Assembly: GCA_002362385.1 (NCBI GenBank)
Contig: DEUB01000059.1
Span: 1 to 64,000, forward strand
Length of the DNA stretch: 64,000 bases
Reading direction: 5' to 3'
Origin: Lachnospiraceae bacterium UBA3273
GTDB taxonomy: Bacteria > Bacillota > Clostridia > Lachnospirales > Lachnospiraceae
In this document: positions 44,660 through 53,086 of the stretch, piece by piece
How positions within the stretch are numbered: the stretch's first letter is position 1
Layout of the letters: each line of letters begins with the position of its first letter
Translations under genes and position numbers: made by a program
Notes under the pieces: model-generated
The model's input: the letters and a program-made list of their open reading frames with translations, nothing else
Told to the model about the DNA's origin: nothing
The model's database searches: none

Positions 44660-45811
44660 CTATTTTAATAAACTGCCAGAAATAACCATACGCTGAACTT
44701 CGGAAGTTCCTTCGTAGATTTCTGTGATCTTAGCGTCACGCATCATACGCTCTACATCGTATTCTCTGATGTAACCGTATCCGCCGTGTAACTGAACGCA
44801 TTTTGTTGTTACTTCCATAGCTACTTCTGCAGCATATAATTTAGCCATAGCAGCTTCTACAGAATATACCTTCTGGGTAGCCTTTGCCATAGCGGCTTTG
44901 TAAACCAGTAACTGTGCAGCCTGTACCTTTGTTGCCATGTCTGCTAACTGGAACTGTGTATTCTGGAACTGTGCGATGGATCTGCCAAACTGTTTTCTCT
45001 CTTTTACATACTGGATGGTCGTCTCCAATGCGCCCTCTGCAAGACCTAAAGCCTGTGCAGCGATACCGATACGTCCGCCGTCAAGAGTGTGCATTGCGAT
45101 TCCGAAGCCCTTGCCCTTAGCGCCTAAAAGGTTCTCTTTGGGAATACGGCAGTCTGTAAAGATCAATTCATATGTAGATGAACCGCGGATACCCATCTTA
45201 TTTTCTTTTGTACCGAAGGTAAATCCGGGAGTTCCTTTTTCTACGATAAATGCGGAAATCTCTTTCTGCATACGTCCGCGTTTTTCAATCTTGCCTGTAA
45301 CGGCAATCACAATATAAACGTCTGCTTCCTTACCGTTTGTGATAAAGCACTTTGTGCCGTTCAATACCCATTCATCGCCGTCCAATACAGCCTTTGTCTG
45401 CTGTCCCTGAGCATCTGTACCTGCTCCGGGCTCTGTCAGACCGAAAGCGCCTAACTTCTCGCCTTTTGCAAGGGGAATCACATATTTCTGTTTCTGCTCT
45501 TCCGTACCATATGTCATGATGGGATCGATACAAAGGGATGTATGCGCAGATACGATAACGCCTGTGGTACCGCATACCTTGGAAAGCTCCTCCACGCACA
45601 TAGCGTATGCCAAAGGATCGCATCCCTGTCCGCCGTATTCCTTGGGTACGGGAATTCCTAAGAAACCGTATTTCGCCATTTTGTCAACGGTTGCTCTAGG
45701 GAATACTTCTGTTTCATCTACCTCCTGAGCAAGAGGTTTTACTTCGTTTTCAGCGAAATCTTTAAATAACTGTCTCGCCATTTCATGCTCTTTGCTTAAA
45801 GTAAAATCCAT
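44660..45811 (-). CDS. bcd: Butyryl-CoA dehydrogenase
   Basis: Bcd reduces crotonyl-CoA to butyryl-CoA with FAD. The 383-residue acyl-CoA dehydrogenase has GLTEPGAGTDAQGQQTKAVL near residue 125 and ITNGKEADVYIV. The C-terminal HGGYGYIREYDVERMMRDAK motif leads to IYEGTSEVQRMVIS, which contains the catalytic Glu. The start at 45811 has GGAGG about 10 bp upstream. It follows hbd and precedes etfB, the classic butyryl-CoA dehydrogenase arrangement. Confidence 0.96.
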   Translation of the reverse strand: MDFTLSKEHEMARQLFKDFAENEVKPLAQEVDETEVFPRATVDKMAKYGFLGIPVPKEYGGQGCDPLAYAMCVEELSKVCGTTGVIVSAHTSLCIDPIMTYGTEEQKQKYVIPLAKGEKLGAFGLTEPGAGTDAQGQQTKAVLDGDEWVLNGTKCFITNGKEADVYIVIAVTGKIEKRGRMQKEISAFIVEKGTPGFTFGTKENKMGIRGSSTYELIFTDCRIPKENLLGAKGKGFGIAMHTLDGGRIGIAAQALGLAEGALETTIQYVKERKQFGRSIAQFQNTQFQLADMATKVQAAQLLVYKAAMAKATQKVYSVEAAMAKLYAAEVAMEVTTKCVQLHGGYGYIREYDVERMMRDAKITEIYEGTSEVQRMVISGSLLK

Positions 45812-45845
45812 GATTTTTCTTTCCTCCATTTTATTTTAAAAATAT

Positions 45846-46685
45846 TTATTTGCTGTAATCGTAGAAACCGATGCCGGTCTTTCTACCAAGCTTGCCGCCG
45901 CGTACCATCTTCTTGAGAAGAGGATGAGGACGGTATTTGGAATCGCCTGTCTCAGCCTGAAGGACTTCCATAATGGCAAGTACGATATCAAGACCTACCA
46001 GATCGCCTAATGCCAAAGGTCCCATGGGATGATTTGCTCCAAGCTGCATAGCGGTATCGATGCCTTCTACGGATGCAACGCCGTCAGCATAAATGCCGAT
46101 CGCTTCGTTGATCATGGGAATCAGGATCCTATTTACAACAAAGCCCGCTGCTTCTTCAACCTGTACGGGAGTCTTGCCGATCTCTTCGGAAATAGCCTTG
46201 ATCTTATCAACGGTCTCTGCAGGTGTATTTAAGCCTGCGATAACCTCAACTAACTTCATAACGGGAGCCGGATTGAAGAAATGCATTCCGATTACCGGTC
46301 TGTCAATACCTGCGCCGATTTCCGTAATGGAAAGGGAAGAAGTATTTGTAGCAAAAATACAATCGGGTTTGCAGATATCCTGTAACTCTTTAAATGTCTG
46401 TTTTTTGATATCCATTACTTCAAGAGCCGCTTCAACGATCAGATCGCAGTCTGTACAGATCGTCTTAACGCCTGTTGTGATCTTAGCTAAGATCTTGTCT
46501 GCATCCTCCTGACTCATTTTTCCTTTTGCAACACGTTTCTCAAAACCCTTTGCAATTTTGTTCTTTCCGTTTGCCGCGAATTCTTCGTTGATGTCGCAGA
46601 GACAAACTTCATAACCTTCTGTCTGGGCAAATGCCTGAGCGATTCCTGAGCCCATTGTACCAGCGCCAATAATACCTACCTTCAT
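45846..46685 (-). CDS. hbd: 3-hydroxybutyryl-CoA dehydrogenase
   Basis: Hbd reduces acetoacetyl-CoA to 3-hydroxybutyryl-CoA. The 279-residue protein starts [20 protein letters not shown] (Rossmann loop), has [20 protein letters not shown] with the catalytic His, [20 protein letters not shown], and [26 protein letters not shown] precedes the ATG. It lies between crt and bcd. Confidence 0.97.
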   Translation of the reverse strand: MKVGIIGAGTMGSGIAQAFAQTEGYEVCLCDINEEFAANGKNKIAKGFEKRVAKGKMSQEDADKILAKITTGVKTICTDCDLIVEAALEVMDIKKQTFKELQDICKPDCIFATNTSSLSITEIGAGIDRPVIGMHFFNPAPVMKLVEVIAGLNTPAETVDKIKAISEEIGKTPVQVEEAAGFVVNRILIPMINEAIGIYADGVASVEGIDTAMQLGANHPMGPLALGDLVGLDIVLAIMEVLQAETGDSKYRPHPLLKKMVRGGKLGRKTGIGFYDYSK

Positions 46686-46725
46686 TGTAGATCCTCCTTA
46701 ATATTGTTTATTTTAATTTTACTGA

Positions 46726-47511
46726 TTAGCAATTTTTGAAAGGCTCTTTTACCTTTTCTTTATTTTTGTCAAGGAAAAATGCCATACCGTATTTCTGGTC
46801 TTCCGTTTCAAAGCAGTCGCCGAATAATTTCTCTTCGATCACGATTGCCTGATCCATATCGACCTCTAAACCGTCGTTGATGGCTTTCTTGCAGTTGCGT
46901 ACGGCAATAGGTGCGTTCTTTGCGATAGTGCCTGCTAACTTCTCTGCTGCAGCCATTAATTCTTCCTGGGGATAAACGGCATTGACAAGACCGATCCTTA
47001 AAGCCTCGTCCGCTTTGATATTTCTTGCGGAATAGATCATCTGTTTTGCCATGCCGGGTCCTACGATCCTTGCAAGCCTCTGGGTACCGCCGAATCCGGG
47101 GGTAATGCCAAGACCGACTTCAGGTTGTCCGAATACCGCGTTGTCGGAACAGATCCTGATATCACAACTCATGGAGATCTCACAGCCGCCGCCTAATGCA
47201 AAACCGTTAACTGCCGCAATCACGGGAATGGGAAATGTTTCCAGCTTGCGGAACACATCGTTTCCTTTCTTTCCGAAGGCTTCTCCTTCCGCCTTTGTCA
47301 ATGTGCTCATCTCTCCGATATCCGCACCTGCAACAAAGGATTTCTGTCCCGCTCCTGTTAAGATCAGACATCTTACAGCCGCCAGATCAACGCCGTCCAA
47401 TGTCTTGTCAAGCTCCTCCAATACTGTGGAGTTTAATGCGTTCAATGCCTTTTCCCTGTTGATCGTGATAACGCCAACAGCGCCTTTTTGCTCGTATAAT
47501 ACGAATTCCAT
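46726..47511 (-). CDS. crt: Crotonase (3-hydroxybutyryl-CoA dehydratase)
   Basis: Crt dehydrates 3-hydroxybutyryl-CoA to crotonyl-CoA. The 261-residue enoyl-CoA hydratase has GAGQKSFVAGADIGEM near residue 55, NGFALGGGCEISMSCDIRIC near residue 102 and GQPEVGLGITPGFGGTQRL near residue 128, including both catalytic Glu positions. The start at 47511 has AAGGAG at 8-9 bp; an ATG at 47553 has none. It lies between thl and hbd, as in the standard operon. Confidence 0.96.
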   Translation of the reverse strand: MEFVLYEQKGAVGVITINREKALNALNSTVLEELDKTLDGVDLAAVRCLILTGAGQKSFVAGADIGEMSTLTKAEGEAFGKKGNDVFRKLETFPIPVIAAVNGFALGGGCEISMSCDIRICSDNAVFGQPEVGLGITPGFGGTQRLARIVGPGMAKQMIYSARNIKADEALRIGLVNAVYPQEELMAAAEKLAGTIAKNAPIAVRNCKKAINDGLEVDMDQAIVIEEKLFGDCFETEDQKYGMAFFLDKNKEKVKEPFKNC

Positions 47512-47682
47512 ATGGGTAACTCCTTCCGTTTTGTAATTTGGCTCTATGCACATAAGTCCCGGTCAGGCGTCATCATTTCTGCACGGATGACACGGGCACT
47601 ATACGTACAAAAACACCTTGACCTATTCCCCCTTAAATTAAGGAGAAATAAGCCATGGTGCAATTTTAAAATTTACTTACGA

Positions 47683-48864
47683 TTAGTCTCTTTCAACGAT
47701 CGTTGCACAGCCCATGCCGCCGCCGATACAAAGTGTTGCAAGACCTTTCTTTGCATTCTTTGCTTCCATCTCGTGAAGAAGAGTAACAAGGATACGGCAT
47801 CCGGAAGCTCCTACGGGATGTCCTAATGCAATAGCTCCGCCGTTGGGATTTAACTGTTTTGCAACGTCGATTCCCAATTCCCTGCCTACTGCTACGGACT
47901 GTGCCGCAAACGCCTCGTTAGCCTCGATGATATCGAAGTCTTCGATCTTCATGCCTGCTTTTGCCATTGCCTTTTTGGAAGCGGGAACGGGACCGATGCC
48001 CATTACTTCGGGTCTGCAGCCTGCAAGCGCGCCTGCCACATAGGTAGCCATAGGCTTTACGCCCAGTTCTTTTGCTTTTTCTTCGCTCATGACAACGATA
48101 GCAGCCGCTCCGTCATTGATACCGGAAGCATTTCCTGCAGTAACGAATCCGCCGGGGTTGATGGTACGCAGCTTTGCAAGACCTTCCATGGTAGTGCCGG
48201 GTCTGGGACCTTCGTCTTTATTGAAAACGATCGTCTCTTTTTTCTTTTTGACTTCCACAGGAACGATCTCCTTGTCGAATGCGCCGGATTCCTGCGCTGC
48301 AACAGCCTTTTTCTGGCTTGCTACCGCAAACTCGTCCAGTTCTTCACGTGTCAGTCCCCACTCTTCACAGATATTGTCTGCTGTTTTGATCATATGGTAA
48401 TTATTGAAGGCATCCCATAATGCATCGTTTACCATAGTGTCAACCAATGTACCATTGTTCATTCTATAACCGAAACGGCCCTGCATCATGGCATAAGGAG
48501 CCATGGACATATTTTCCATACCGCCTGCCACAACGATGTCGGCATCGCCTGCCTGAATCATCTGTGCAGCCATGTTTACACAATTTAAACCGGAACCGCA
48601 GACAACGTTGACGGTAACTGCCGGAACCTCAACAGGTAAGCCTGCCTTGATGCTTGACTGACGAGCCACGTTCTGCCCCTGTCCTGCCTGGATAACGCAT
48701 CCCATATAAACCTGGTCAACTGCTTCGGGAGCAACGCCCGCTCTGTTCAACGCCTCTTTGATTACGATCGCGCCCAGCTCAGCTACAGGTGTTGTGCTTA
48801 AAGAACCGCCCATCGTACCGATGGCGGTACGGCATGCGCCTGCTAATACGACTTTTTTTGCCAT
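47683..48864 (-). CDS. thlA: Acetyl-CoA acetyltransferase (thiolase)
   Basis: Thiolase condenses two acetyl-CoA to acetoacetyl-CoA, the entry step to butyrate. The protein (393 residues from [20 protein letters not shown]) has the active-site Cys in [10 protein letters not shown] near residue 88, [14 protein letters not shown] with the catalytic His, and the C-terminal [11 protein letters not shown] with the second Cys. The start at 48864 has TTTGGAGGAAAG upstream. A good promoter is about 90-115 bp upstream. It leads the operon. Confidence 0.97.
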   Translation of the reverse strand: MAKKVVLAGACRTAIGTMGGSLSTTPVAELGAIVIKEALNRAGVAPEAVDQVYMGCVIQAGQGQNVARQSSIKAGLPVEVPAVTVNVVCGSGLNCVNMAAQMIQAGDADIVVAGGMENMSMAPYAMMQGRFGYRMNNGTLVDTMVNDALWDAFNNYHMIKTADNICEEWGLTREELDEFAVASQKKAVAAQESGAFDKEIVPVEVKKKKETIVFNKDEGPRPGTTMEGLAKLRTINPGGFVTAGNASGINDGAAAIVVMSEEKAKELGVKPMATYVAGALAGCRPEVMGIGPVPASKKAMAKAGMKIEDFDIIEANEAFAAQSVAVGRELGIDVAKQLNPNGGAIALGHPVGASGCRILVTLLHEMEAKNAKKGLATLCIGGGMGCATIVERD

Positions 48865-48950
48865 TTTTCTTTCCTCCAAATTCATTGAAAATTCAGTGAT
48901 AATCACGCTTTGCAATGATTGTTATTTTTTTATCATTGCCCGCTGTTTTT

Positions 48951-48979
48951 ATTTTAACATAGGCATACGTTTTTTGCAA
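48951..48979 (-). promoter_or_regulatory. Promoter of the thl butyryl-CoA operon
   Basis: On the minus strand TTGCAA (48974-48979), a 17-bp spacer and TAAAAT (48951-48956) lie about 90 bp before the thlA start. Overlapping the -10, ATGTTAAAATAAAAACAG resembles a weak Rex (redox repressor) site; only about 10 of 14 consensus positions fit. Confidence 0.6.
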
Positions 48980-49045
48980 GAAAGGATTCGTCCCAAAATC
49001 CTGTTTTTCCCCGCTCCCTTTTTACCCTTCCGAAGGGTCTGCCTT

Positions 49046-50716
49046 TTATCGCTCTTCCTTCAGCTGCTTCTCCAAGAGCGCATTGAATTCATCCACCGTC
49101 ATGGGCTTTGCGTAATAAAATCCCTGGGCCGTATCACAGCCGCAGGCGGATAAAAATTCTGCCTGTTCTTTTGTTTCCACACCCTCTGCCACCAGATCAA
49201 GGCCTATGGAACGGGTCATCTGAATGGTATGCTTTACGATAGTCTGTCCACGCTTTGAGCCGATAAAATCCTGTAAAAATTCACGGTCTATCTTGATCAC
49301 GTCAAACTGTGTGTCCTTCAGGGTATTTAAGGACGAATAACCCGAACCGAAATCGTCCATCAGAAGGGTAAAGCCGTTCTCCTTTAACGTATCGATCCCC
49401 ACGCCCGCATCCTCTTCCTCGGCCGTTTCCGTGATCTCGATCTCCAGGCATTTCTTGGGAATTTTGTACTGCTCCACCAGGTTATTGAGAGTGGTTATAA
49501 ACAGGCCGCTTTTCAGATGTATCCTGGAAACGTTTACGGAAATCGGAAGGGGTTCTATTCCCTTATCCATCCAGCTTCTTACCGTCCTGCAGGCTTCCTC
49601 CCAGATAAAAGCGTCCATTTTGGTTACAAAACCGTTTTTTTCGAACATGGGAATAAACTCTGCCGGCGGAATGATTCCCTTACCCGGCCTTATCCAGCGC
49701 ACCAAAGCCTCCGCCCCGACCATTTTGTCGTGCAAAATGCTGTATTTAGGCTGCAGATACATAATGAACTCCCTGTTTTGCAGGGCTTTTTCCATATGGT
49801 CCTCTACATCCTTAGTTTTTAGAAGGGTACTGCCCAGCCCTTCTTCATAAAATTTGATATATTCCAGCGCATTATTCTTAATGCTCTGTCTGGCCGTTGA
49901 TGCCCTGTCCCCGTATTTGCGGAGATTTTTGAAATCCTCCACGAAACCCACGCCGTATACCAGACGATATGTAATATCCTTATATCCCAGCAGATTGCTG
50001 TTTAACGTTTCTATAAAGTCGAGGATATCCTGATTGGTTTCATAGGAGACCAGAATCATAAATACATCCGCCGTAAGGCGTGCATAAAGCTGGTCTTCAT
50101 TACAGATGACCTTTAAGGATTCCAAAAAATAATTGAGCAGTTCATCGCCGAAAGCTTCCCCGTACAGCTCGTTGATTACCTTGAACCTGGCAACGTCAAA
50201 CTGGATCAGGGCATACTTTGCCCCCGGATTCTTTTTTACGACTTCCCCCGCCACCCGTATGAACATAGCGGGAGAGCGGTCATTTGTTATGCTCTGGGCC
50301 AGCTGCATCCTGTAGATCTCTTCCGCATCCAGAGGGCATACCACCACATTCATCCGGACAATGGCGCCCGTTTCGTCCTTTAACAGATAACACTCCGCCT
50401 CATGATAAGTATAAACATCGTTACCGGCATTCATATGTACCGAAACATTGACACGATCTTCCTTTATCGGCACAAAATCACGGCTCCCCTTCATGCCCGA
50501 CAGGAGCTTGCGCACAAACACCTGATAGGTGGCCCTGTCTTCCTCCTGGACGTACTCCGCCAACTCCGTCAAAGCATTCTCTGCTTTATCCTTTTGGGAA
50601 AGCAGCCCGCTGTTTTGATTTAATACTTTCCAGCCCGATGCATGATCCCAGTATAAGACCAGTACATTCTGCATCGACCGGATGACGTCAAATACCTCTT
50701 CATTTGAAACAGCCAT
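49046..50716 (-). CDS. EAL-domain c-di-GMP phosphodiesterase with degenerate GGDEF
   Basis: A 556-residue cytoplasmic protein. An N-terminal sensor-like region (about 1-130) is followed by a GGDEF-like domain in which the signature is lost (YARLTADVFMILVSYETN), so cyclase activity is unlikely. The EAL domain has MVGAEALVRWIRPGKGIIPP, NVSRIHLKSG, EITET, DDFGSGYSSLN, KIDREFLQ, AEGVETKEQAEFL and CDTAQGFYYAKPM. This set looks catalytically complete. It would lower c-di-GMP. It lies upstream of thl on the same strand but has its own leader. Confidence 0.9.
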   Translation of the reverse strand: MAVSNEEVFDVIRSMQNVLVLYWDHASGWKVLNQNSGLLSQKDKAENALTELAEYVQEEDRATYQVFVRKLLSGMKGSRDFVPIKEDRVNVSVHMNAGNDVYTYHEAECYLLKDETGAIVRMNVVVCPLDAEEIYRMQLAQSITNDRSPAMFIRVAGEVVKKNPGAKYALIQFDVARFKVINELYGEAFGDELLNYFLESLKVICNEDQLYARLTADVFMILVSYETNQDILDFIETLNSNLLGYKDITYRLVYGVGFVEDFKNLRKYGDRASTARQSIKNNALEYIKFYEEGLGSTLLKTKDVEDHMEKALQNREFIMYLQPKYSILHDKMVGAEALVRWIRPGKGIIPPAEFIPMFEKNGFVTKMDAFIWEEACRTVRSWMDKGIEPLPISVNVSRIHLKSGLFITTLNNLVEQYKIPKKCLEIEITETAEEEDAGVGIDTLKENGFTLLMDDFGSGYSSLNTLKDTQFDVIKIDREFLQDFIGSKRGQTIVKHTIQMTRSIGLDLVAEGVETKEQAEFLSACGCDTAQGFYYAKPMTVDEFNALLEKQLKEER

Positions 50717-50804
50717 AACAACCCCCGCTATAAATAAACTGTTAAAAATTATCTGATATATTATTTATAAGTGTACCAAAAAATCACGGGTTTGTCATCC
50801 CTCT

Positions 50805-51965
50805 TTACCGACTTTCCTGCGGCGTTTCCAAAAAGGAATTCAGCGCCGGATCCTCCATATCGTAAACCCGCTTCCACTCCTTTGTCCCTTCAACTTTTTC
50901 CACTGCCCCCTGGTTTCTGTACAAAAACTTTGTAAGCTCATAACAATCGATCCATATTTCGTTATCGGAATCCTTCTGGCTTTCATCGAACATGATCTCA
51001 ATGCCCAGATGAAGATGAATGGCATCGATGTTGTTTACATTTTCCGAAACGCTGTAGCCGGTATGGCCCATATAGCCGATCACATCTCCCGCCGTTACCA
51101 GATCTCCTTCCGTAAGTCCTGCCGCATAAGGAACGTCCTGCCTTAAATGGGCATAATAATAATACCTCTTTTTATCCAGGCTCCGGATGCCGATCCTCCA
51201 GCCCCCGTACTGGTTCCATCCGATAGCCTCCACATAGCCGGATTCCACGGCGATAATGGGCGTTCCTATCTGTCCCAGCATATCATGTCCCAAATGTCTT
51301 CTTTTATAGCCGTAGCTGCGCCCTGCGCCGAAATCGTCATAATCGTTGTAATAAAATCCCTTTGCAATAGGGGAAAACGCCTTTAATCCATAACACTCCT
51401 GCCATGTGACATTACCGTCAGTTCCCGGCACTTCGATCCGGTAGCTTCCTACCATGCCGCCCAGAACAGCCGTATATATTTCCTTGTAGTATGCAAATGT
51501 CTTTAATTCCTCCGCTTCTTCCATGGTCTTTTCCCCTGCACGTATGGCGTTGGCAAAATCATTCATCTGGGAGATCACCTTTTTATCGAACTTTCCTCCC
51601 CCTTTTACCGCACCATACGCAAGAAGGCTGATCCAGTCAATATGTATTTGTTCCGCCCACGTTTCCTTATCCCATTCATAGGCCGTCTGGAGCGCTTCCT
51701 TAGTGGGGGTAAAGTCCACCCAGCGGATAAAATCCTTTTCCCCGCCGGTTTCATTTCCTGCGGCTTCCCCCTCCTCCGTTTTTTTCTCCCCTCCGCCGGC
51801 GGCATTATCCGCACCGCCGTCTTCTCCAAAACTCCATTTTATGGTTTCCCAATAACGGCGGTCATTTTGCGACACTCCCGTCATGATTTCGCAGACGGCA
51901 ACGCTTAACAAAAGACACAGACACAGCGAGAGCGCAATCGTTAATTTTTGTATTTCCCTTTTAAT
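50805..51965 (-). CDS. M23-family metallopeptidase, secreted, likely AUU start
   Basis: A cell-wall endopeptidase-like protein. The C-terminal M23 domain has HLGHDMLGQIG (first metal ligands), YYYAHLRQDVPY, GYMGHTGYS and IHLHLGIEI, the lysostaphin-type HxxxD and HxH motifs. N-terminally the frame extends past the TTG at 51911 to ATT at 51965, giving KREIQKLTIALSLCLCLLLS, a perfect signal peptide; GGGGTGAT lies 5 bp upstream of ATT. No ATG, GTG or TTG lies between. With a TTG start the signal would be cut in half. The Glu/Gly-rich linker is about 30-70. Confidence 0.8.
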   Translation of the reverse strand: MKREIQKLTIALSLCLCLLLSVAVCEIMTGVSQNDRRYWETIKWSFGEDGGADNAAGGGEKKTEEGEAAGNETGGEKDFIRWVDFTPTKEALQTAYEWDKETWAEQIHIDWISLLAYGAVKGGGKFDKKVISQMNDFANAIRAGEKTMEEAEELKTFAYYKEIYTAVLGGMVGSYRIEVPGTDGNVTWQECYGLKAFSPIAKGFYYNDYDDFGAGRSYGYKRRHLGHDMLGQIGTPIIAVESGYVEAIGWNQYGGWRIGIRSLDKKRYYYYAHLRQDVPYAAGLTEGDLVTAGDVIGYMGHTGYSVSENVNNIDAIHLHLGIEIMFDESQKDSDNEIWIDCYELTKFLYRNQGAVEKVEGTKEWKRVYDMEDPALNSFLETPQESR

Positions 51966-52066
51966 GGAATCACCCCGTTTTGTTGTTTTTATACTGCTTC
52001 TGTTCCTATAAATCTATGAAAATAAAAGAAAAAAAATAACCGGGGATTACTAATACAAAAACATAC

Positions 52067-52093
52067 AAAAAAAGGGACTGTTGCAACAGCCCC
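52067..52093 (-). terminator. Terminator of hpf
   Basis: On the minus strand GGGGCTGTTGCAACAGTCCC (stem with a CTGTTGCAACAG core) is followed by TTTTTTT. It is 31 bp after the hpf stop. Confidence 0.9.
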
Positions 52094-52123
52094 TTCATTT
52101 CCTGCTTGTCCGATCTGTTTTGT

Positions 52124-52651
52124 TTATACTTCCGGCTCGATCAATCCGTAAGTACCGCCTTTTCTCTTATAGACCACATTTACCTGATCCGTTTCCGCAT
52201 TACAGAATACAAAGAAATTGTGTCCCAATAATTCCATCTGGATACATGCGTCTTCCGGATACATGGGCTTGATATCGAATTTCTTTGTACGGATGATCTT
52301 GATCTCTTCCTCATCCATATAATCCTTTTCGATGTAATCCTGTTTAAAGAAGCTTGCGGCCTGCTTCTGGTTTGTCAGTTTTTTCTTATATTTTTTTAAC
52401 TGCCTTTCAATGATCTCTTCTACCAGATCGATGGAAACATACATGTCGTTGCTGACCTGCTCCGAACGGATGATATTTCCTTTTACGGGAATAGTTACCT
52501 CGATTTTCTGCCTTTCCTTTTCTACGCTTAAGGTAACGTGCACTTCTGTCTCCGGTGTAAAATATTTTTCAAGCTTTCCGATTTTATCCTCCACTGCCAT
52601 CCTTAATCCTTCAGTAACATCAATGTTTTTGCCTAAGATTATAAATTTCAT
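52124..52651 (-). CDS. hpf: Ribosome hibernation promoting factor, long form
   Basis: Long HPF joins two 70S ribosomes into inactive 100S dimers. The protein (175 residues from MKFIILGKNIDVTEGLRMAV) has the HPF/RaiA N-terminal domain (about 1-100) with HVTLSVEKERQKIEVTIPVK. The C-terminal dimerisation domain has RTKKFDIKPMYPEDACIQME and LLGHNFFVFCNAETDQVNVV. The start at 52651 has AAAGGGA upstream; 52660 is too close. It is monocistronic, with its own terminator. Confidence 0.95.
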   Translation of the reverse strand: MKFIILGKNIDVTEGLRMAVEDKIGKLEKYFTPETEVHVTLSVEKERQKIEVTIPVKGNIIRSEQVSNDMYVSIDLVEEIIERQLKKYKKKLTNQKQAASFFKQDYIEKDYMDEEEIKIIRTKKFDIKPMYPEDACIQMELLGHNFFVFCNAETDQVNVVYKRKGGTYGLIEPEV

Positions 52652-52867
52652 TATGCCCATCCCTTTCTGTTTAAAAGTGTATGGTAATTATACCATATTT
52701 TTCTTAAATTTTGCAACAATTTTAAAAATTGTCTCATGTTTTTTCACTTTAAAAAAGTCAAGCCGGAAACAGGTTTTTTCCGCGCAAAAAGCCATTTTCA
52801 TGATTTGTGTACAAAACATTTGTTCGCTCAGGTTTCCATAATTCTACGTTATTTTTCACTTTTTTTC

Positions 52868-52938
52868 TGTGGATAATGTGTATAAGTCCGTGTATAAGTC
52901 AATTACCCCCTAAAACAGCCACTTTTAATTGTGGATAA
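52868..52938 (+). other. DnaA-box cluster
   Basis: Four boxes in the same direction: TGTGGATAA at 52868-52876 and again at 52930-52938 (perfect, complement TTATCCACA), TGTGTATAA at 52877-52885 (one mismatch) and CGTGTATAA at 52889-52897 (two). The first three are adjacent. No dnaA or dnaN is present, so this is not a chromosomal origin on this evidence; it could bind DnaA to control replication timing or the neighbouring genes. Confidence 0.65.
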
Positions 52939-53038
52939 CTTTTTCTTGACTATATTGGTTAACAGAGGGATTCAGGGGATGTCCCGGGACTTTTTGTGCA
53001 TATTGTCTAAAACGGAAATATTTCTGCGATGACCCAAC

Positions 53039-53080
53039 AAAAAAAGGCTCCAGCCTTTATAAGCTGAAGCCCTCACTTTT
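53039..53080. terminator. Terminator of the NlpC/P60 gene
   Basis: GGCTCCAGC (53046-53054) and GCTGAAGCC (53063-53071) form a 9-bp stem with an 8-nt loop. On the minus strand TTTTTTT follows, and the plus strand also has a T run at 53078. It lies just after the NlpC/P60 stop. Confidence 0.85.
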
Positions 53081-53086
53081 TTTATT

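Larger units (their letters stand above)
52652..53086. other. Intergenic region with DnaA-box cluster
   Basis: An AT-rich gap between hpf and the NlpC/P60 gene, both on the minus strand. It holds the DnaA-box cluster at 52868-52938 and the NlpC/P60 terminator at 53039-53080. The part next to hpf (52652-52860) shows only AT-rich sequence and no coding frame. Confidence 0.6.

Noticed and set aside
49024..49038. Terminator ACCCTTCCGAAGGGT after the EAL gene
   Set aside because: The stem lies downstream of the stop, but on the minus strand it is followed by an A-rich rather than a T-rich stretch.
52868..52938. Chromosomal origin (oriC)
   Set aside because: There is no dnaA, dnaN, rpmH or similar gene near, and only a small box cluster; more likely a secondary DnaA site.
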